From Leucobacter chromiireducens (GTDB lineage Bacteria; Actinomycetota; Actinomycetes; Actinomycetales; Microbacteriaceae), in assembly GCF_003917135.1 (NCBI RefSeq), contig NZ_RPDI01000023.1, positions 10,176-54,334 of the forward strand: a stretch of DNA of 44,159 bases. The letters are read 5' to 3'. The position numbers and the translations under genes are program-made. Below are positions 41,135-44,159 of this stretch, piece after piece. The notes under the pieces were generated by a model that did not search any database, was not told the origin of the DNA, and was given only the letters and a program-made list of their open reading frames with translations. Within the stretch, counting starts at the first letter, position 1; each line of letters opens with the position of its first letter.

Positions 41135-42936
41135 GCGGGCAGCTTCGCCCGACCGGGTCGATGGGTGACGAACTCACGAACGCCGCGCTCGTCGCCCTCG
41201 CGGCACTCGGCGTGGCCGCGGTGCTGCTGCGCGTCGCGGGCAGCATCGCCGCGTTCCTCACCGGCACCCCGCAACCAGAGGCCGGCCTCGGCGCCGGGGC
41301 AGCCGTGCTCCTCAACCCCAGCGACCCCACCAACGCGCTCGACGCTCCCGGCCTCAACGTCGCCGCCTACTGGATCGTCGCGGGGCTCCTCATCACAGGC
41401 GCGAGCGTTGGAGGCTGGTGGGTATGGTCAGCGATCCGGCACCACTCCCGACAGCAGGCGCTCGACCCGTACCGGATCGTCGGTATCGCGACCCGCCGCG
41501 AGGTCGCACGGGCCGGCTCCATCAAGGCGCTCCTCGCAAGGGCCCGGAACCTCCGCCCTTCACTCGACCATCCCGAGCCGGTGGAGGTGGGCTACCGGAT
41601 CGGCAGCTCGCGCGGGGTCGAGGTGTGGGCGTCGGTCGAGGACTCGATGCTGCTCATCGGGCCGCCCCGCTCCGGCAAGGGCGTGCATATCGTCATCAAC
41701 TCGATCCTCTCCGCACCCGGCGCGGTCATCACGACGAGCACACGCCCCGACAACGTGACCGCCACGATCAAGGCCAGGCAACGTGTCGGCCCGGTCGCGG
41801 TGTTCGACCCGCAGCACCTCGCAGACGGCATCCCCGCAGGACTGCGCTGGTCACCCGTGCGCGGCTGCAGCGACCCGCTGACCGCGATGATCCGGGCTTC
41901 CGGCCTCGCCTCCGCGACCGGGCTCGGGAAGGGCGGGGTCGAGGGCGGCGACTTCTGGGAAGCAAAGACAAGGGTCGCGCTGCAATGCCTCCTCCACGCC
42001 GCAGCCCTCGACGGGAGGCAGCCGGCCGATCTGTTCCGGTGGACGCTCGACCCGGCAGCGGCCGGAGATGCCGTGTCGATCCTCGCCGCCCACCCGATGG
42101 CGGCCGGCGGCTGGGCGGAGGCCTTGCAGGCGATGCTCGAATCCGACCCGCGCACCATGGACTCGATCTGGCAGGGCGTCTCCCTCGCACTCGCCGCGCT
42201 CGCCGACCCGCGCGTGCTCGACGCCGTGAGCCCAGGCCCCGACGAAGTCTTCGACCCCGAGGTGTTCCTCGCGCAGAAGGGCACCCTCTACCTGCTCGCG
42301 ACCGCAGCCGGGGCGAACAACAGTGCGCCGCTGGTGGCGGCGCTCATTGAGGACGTGGTCGAGGCGGCCCGTCGCCTCGCGGCACGCAGTCCGGGCGCGC
42401 GTCTCGATCCGCCCCTGTTGCTCGCGCTCGACGAGGTGGCGAACCTGTCGCCGTTGCCGTCCTTGCCGACGCTCATGGCGGAGGGTGGCGGGTCGGGGAT
42501 CACGACCATGCCCGTTCTGCAATCGCTCGCGCAGGCTCGGGAGAAGTGGTCAGAGAACGCGGCCTCGGCGATCTGGGATGCCGCAATCGTGAAGATCATC
42601 CTCGGCGGAGCTTCGAACTCGAAAGACCTCCAAGACCTCAGCACCCTGATCGGCGAGCGCGACGAGATCACCGACTCCACCACCGTCGGCGACCACGGCT
42701 CCCGATCCGCGCAACGCTCTATCCGCAGAGTGCCCGTCATGCCGCCCGACGTGATCCGCCGCTTCCCATTCGGCACCGGCCTCATACTGCTGCGCTCCGC
42801 ACCGCCCATCGTCGCGCACCTCCGCCGCTGGACCGAACGCACCGACGCCAAGCAACTCACGCAGGATCGGGCAGAGGTCGAGGCCCAGCTCCACCGCCGT
42901 CAGACCCCAGGTCCGGCGGGAGCACCTCCCGAATAG
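41131..42936 (+). CDS. VirD4/TraG-type coupling ATPase (T4CP)
   Basis: This 601-aa protein brings the relaxase-DNA complex to the transfer channel. Two membrane helices lie near residues 18-45 and 75-100. The cytoplasmic P-loop is GPPRSGKG (177-184, Lys183) in MLLIGPPRSGKGVHIVINSI, and Walker B is LLLALDEVANL (Asp434, Glu435). ILGGASNSKDLQDLSTLIGE and GTGLILLRSAPPIVAHLRRW are typical of TraG/TraD-type coupling proteins of Actinobacteria. The start GTG 41131 overlaps the preceding stop. A frame open to 40720 is a shadow of the upstream gene. It complements the VirB4-like motor at 25266. Confidence 0.9.
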   Translation: MSGQLRPTGSMGDELTNAALVALAALGVAAVLLRVAGSIAAFLTGTPQPEAGLGAGAAVLLNPSDPTNALDAPGLNVAAYWIVAGLLITGASVGGWWVWSAIRHHSRQQALDPYRIVGIATRREVARAGSIKALLARARNLRPSLDHPEPVEVGYRIGSSRGVEVWASVEDSMLLIGPPRSGKGVHIVINSILSAPGAVITTSTRPDNVTATIKARQRVGPVAVFDPQHLADGIPAGLRWSPVRGCSDPLTAMIRASGLASATGLGKGGVEGGDFWEAKTRVALQCLLHAAALDGRQPADLFRWTLDPAAAGDAVSILAAHPMAAGGWAEALQAMLESDPRTMDSIWQGVSLALAALADPRVLDAVSPGPDEVFDPEVFLAQKGTLYLLATAAGANNSAPLVAALIEDVVEAARRLAARSPGARLDPPLLLALDEVANLSPLPSLPTLMAEGGGSGITTMPVLQSLAQAREKWSENAASAIWDAAIVKIILGGASNSKDLQDLSTLIGERDEITDSTTVGDHGSRSAQRSIRRVPVMPPDVIRRFPFGTGLILLRSAPPIVAHLRRWTERTDAKQLTQDRAEVEAQLHRRQTPGPAGAPPE

Positions 42937-42979
42937 AGGCGGCACACCAGGTGCCGCAATGAGCGAGGAGGTCGTAACG

Positions 42980-43441
42980 ATGGAGATCCGTTCAGAGCCG
43001 TCGATCCAAGGGTTTCTGTCCCGAGCACCGGAGCAGAAGTCGAAGCCGGGAGAGGTCTTCCTGCTGGTCGCGCAGATCGGGCAGAAGTTCCGTCGCCACG
43101 AGGAAGACGGCACCTTCACCCTCATCGGCTCCGCATACATCGACCTGATCATGATCGGAGACAAGGCCGAGGAGGCCTTCGCAGATTTCGTCAAGGGCGA
43201 TGATGTCGTAGCGATCGGCGAGTTCACGAAGCGACAGTACGAGCAGGACGGGCAGCGAATCGAGCGCCCTCAGTTCCGCGCCTCACGGCTCCTCTTCGAT
43301 ACCTCCCGTGCCCGATACGCCGTCGAACGCACCCCGCGCCAGATCGCGCCCAAAAGGTCTACTGCGGCGGAGGTTACGGCGGTGGAGTTCCACTCGCCCG
43401 AGCCTCGGCGTGCGAGCGGGCTGGGGAGGTGGACACGATGA
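42980..43441 (+). CDS. Single-stranded DNA-binding protein-like (OB fold)
   Basis: This 153-aa protein has an SSB-like beta-rich core. The core reads SIQGFLSRAPEQKSKPGEVF, then LIGSAYIDLIMIGDKAEEAF with a FVKGDDVVAIGEFTKRQY stretch, which matches the OB-fold strands of SSB. The C-terminus is basic and lacks the usual acidic DDxPF-type tail, so it may not recruit host replication proteins. ATG 42980 has GAGGAGG at proper distance; an ATG at 42959 would place that sequence inside the coding region. It probably coats the transferred strand. The stop overlaps the next gene (ATGA). Confidence 0.75.
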   Translation: MEIRSEPSIQGFLSRAPEQKSKPGEVFLLVAQIGQKFRRHEEDGTFTLIGSAYIDLIMIGDKAEEAFADFVKGDDVVAIGEFTKRQYEQDGQRIERPQFRASRLLFDTSRARYAVERTPRQIAPKRSTAAEVTAVEFHSPEPRRASGLGRWTR

Positions 43442-44025
43442 GCGACGACCCCACTCAGGCGGACCCCGAGGCCGAAGTCGAGATCGAGGACATCGACCTG
43501 TACGACGAGCTCATGGCCGGGATGGCGCTTCCCGAGCCGCCGCGTCCGATCAACTGGAATCTCCTGACCGCCGGAGACGCCGAAGCAGAATGGCTGGCGC
43601 TGAACCAATGGGTGGACTGGCTGCGGAAGACCTACGGGCTGCCCGCCTCCGTCGTGCCGCCGTTCTGGCACCGGCATCCCGAACTCGTCCTCGAACTGTC
43701 GGCGCTGCACCTACACTGGTGCGCGAGCTACGATCCCGAGCAGTCTGGGTCTGGGCCGATTGCCTGGCATACGGACTTCGCAGCGGCACGCGACCGGCTT
43801 CGTGAATGGGTCGTCACCTCTGGTACACGGCTCGATCGCGACCGTCCGACACGGCAGACAGTCTGGCCCGGCGAGGAACCGCAGCCGCCGCTCGAGGACG
43901 AGACGATCCCGAACCGGACCGAGGACTTCGTCGCGTTCGTCGCCGCCGACGTGCAGGCACGCCAGGACATCGAGGACGCGTTCAATCGGGCGAGACGAGC
44001 CGCAGATCATGTCCACGACGATTGA
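43438..44025 (+). CDS. DUF4913-like protein
   Basis: This 195-aa soluble, acidic protein has a Trp-rich central domain: WLALNQWVDWLRKTYGLPAS, VVPPFWHRHPELVLELSALH, LHWCASYDPEQSGSGPIAWH and TDFAAARDRLREW. The pattern agrees with DUF4913 proteins found on actinobacterial plasmids and conjugative elements; their function is unknown. An acidic N-terminus (EAEVEIEDIDLYDEL) precedes it. The start overlaps the SSB-like stop, and the gene runs 17 nt into the next one, so it is co-translated with both. Confidence 0.7.
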   Translation: MSDDPTQADPEAEVEIEDIDLYDELMAGMALPEPPRPINWNLLTAGDAEAEWLALNQWVDWLRKTYGLPASVVPPFWHRHPELVLELSALHLHWCASYDPEQSGSGPIAWHTDFAAARDRLREWVVTSGTRLDRDRPTRQTVWPGEEPQPPLEDETIPNRTEDFVAFVAADVQARQDIEDAFNRARRAADHVHDD

Positions 44026-44159
44026 CGAAGTCGAGCCACTGTGGAACTCGCGCGAGGCATCCGAGTTCCTGAACGTGTCGCAGGCCACCCTCTCCCGCTG
44101 GCGGCGCGAGCAGGAAGGCCCGCCCTGCGTACTCGTTGGCGGCATCGCCCGCTACAACC
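44009..44159 (+). CDS. Helix-turn-helix (excisionase/MerR-like) protein, truncated by the window end
   Basis: Fifty residues are visible before the sequence ends. LWNSREASEFLNVSQATLSR, then WRREQEGPPCVLVGGIARYN, is the winged-HTH layout of excisionase-type (HTH_17) DNA-binding proteins. It overlaps the preceding gene by 17 nt. Such genes often stand next to a replication initiator, relaxase or integrase, which would lie just outside the window. A role in excision is possible but not shown. Confidence 0.8.
   Translation, partial: MSTTIDEVEPLWNSREASEFLNVSQATLSRWRREQEGPPCVLVGGIARYN

Noticed and set aside
1..44159. CRISPR array, tRNA or rRNA genes
   Set aside because: No regularly spaced short repeats, cloverleaf-like segments with CCA-type ends or rRNA signatures were found by reading either strand.

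Overview
The window comes from a high-GC actinobacterium. I think Microbacteriaceae (Leucobacter or Microbacterium-like) is most likely, but no rRNA or housekeeping marker is present to prove it. The basis is the strong G/C third-position bias, frequent GTG starts, ATGA/GTGA stop-start overlaps, LPxTG-type cell-wall sorting signals (LSVTG, LPTTG, LALTG) and a CmtR-type cadmium/lead regulator. Positions 1-20 are a pure C run, which looks like a contig end or sequencing artefact.

Region A (about 0.2-13.4 kb) looks chromosomal or accessory. It holds a DUF11-repeat wall-anchored surface protein, an SLC13-type anion permease (minus strand), an AbgT-family transporter followed by an M17 leucyl aminopeptidase, and three small genes (a DUF6325-like protein, a SHOCT protein and a PLDc_N+SHOCT membrane protein). 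Next come an IS5-family transposase remnant, an internalin-like LRR surface protein whose signal peptide and mature part lie in different frames (a frameshift), and an AraC-type regulator.

Region B (about 13.6 kb to the right edge) is the backbone of an actinobacterial integrative conjugative element or conjugative plasmid, all on the plus strand. Its gene order is ArdC-like antirestriction protein, prim-pol, DUF2637/SpdB-like protein with an HTH, two unknown proteins, ParB-like protein, VirB8/TcpC-like protein, M23 wall hydrolase, two pilin-sized DUF6112-like proteins, TrbL/VirB6-like channel, SCO6880-family protein, an unknown protein and VirB4-like ATPase. After the cargo it resumes with a thioester-type wall-anchored adhesin, DprA-like protein, an unknown protein, VirD4-type coupling ATPase, SSB-like protein, DUF4913-like protein and a truncated HTH gene. 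No relaxase and no intact integrase lie in the window, so the element must continue to the right.

Region C (about 26.8-36.6 kb) is a metal-resistance cargo inserted between virB4 and the adhesin gene. It has three transcription units: (1) arsR-arsN1 on the minus strand, divergent from an ArsO-like flavoprotein; (2) cmtR, a P1B ATPase, lspA and a thioredoxin-like protein on the plus strand; (3) trxB, trxA, acr3, a fused arsR-arsC and a second arsC on the minus strand. The third unit makes its own thioredoxin reductant for arsenate reduction and exports arsenite through Acr3. Three ArsR-box-like sites, two in the arsR/arsO divergent region and one inside the trxB promoter, suggest that one regulatory circuit joins units 1 and 3. 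A recombinase-like fragment at 36361-36567 and an abnormal C-terminal tail on ArsN1 mark the probable ends of the cargo.

The best candidates for something new are the thioester adhesin carried inside a conjugation locus, the ArsR-helical-ArsC fusion in a self-contained thioredoxin operon, the metal pump paired with signal peptidase II, and three hairpins that appear to hide ribosome binding sites at the heads of transfer-gene blocks.
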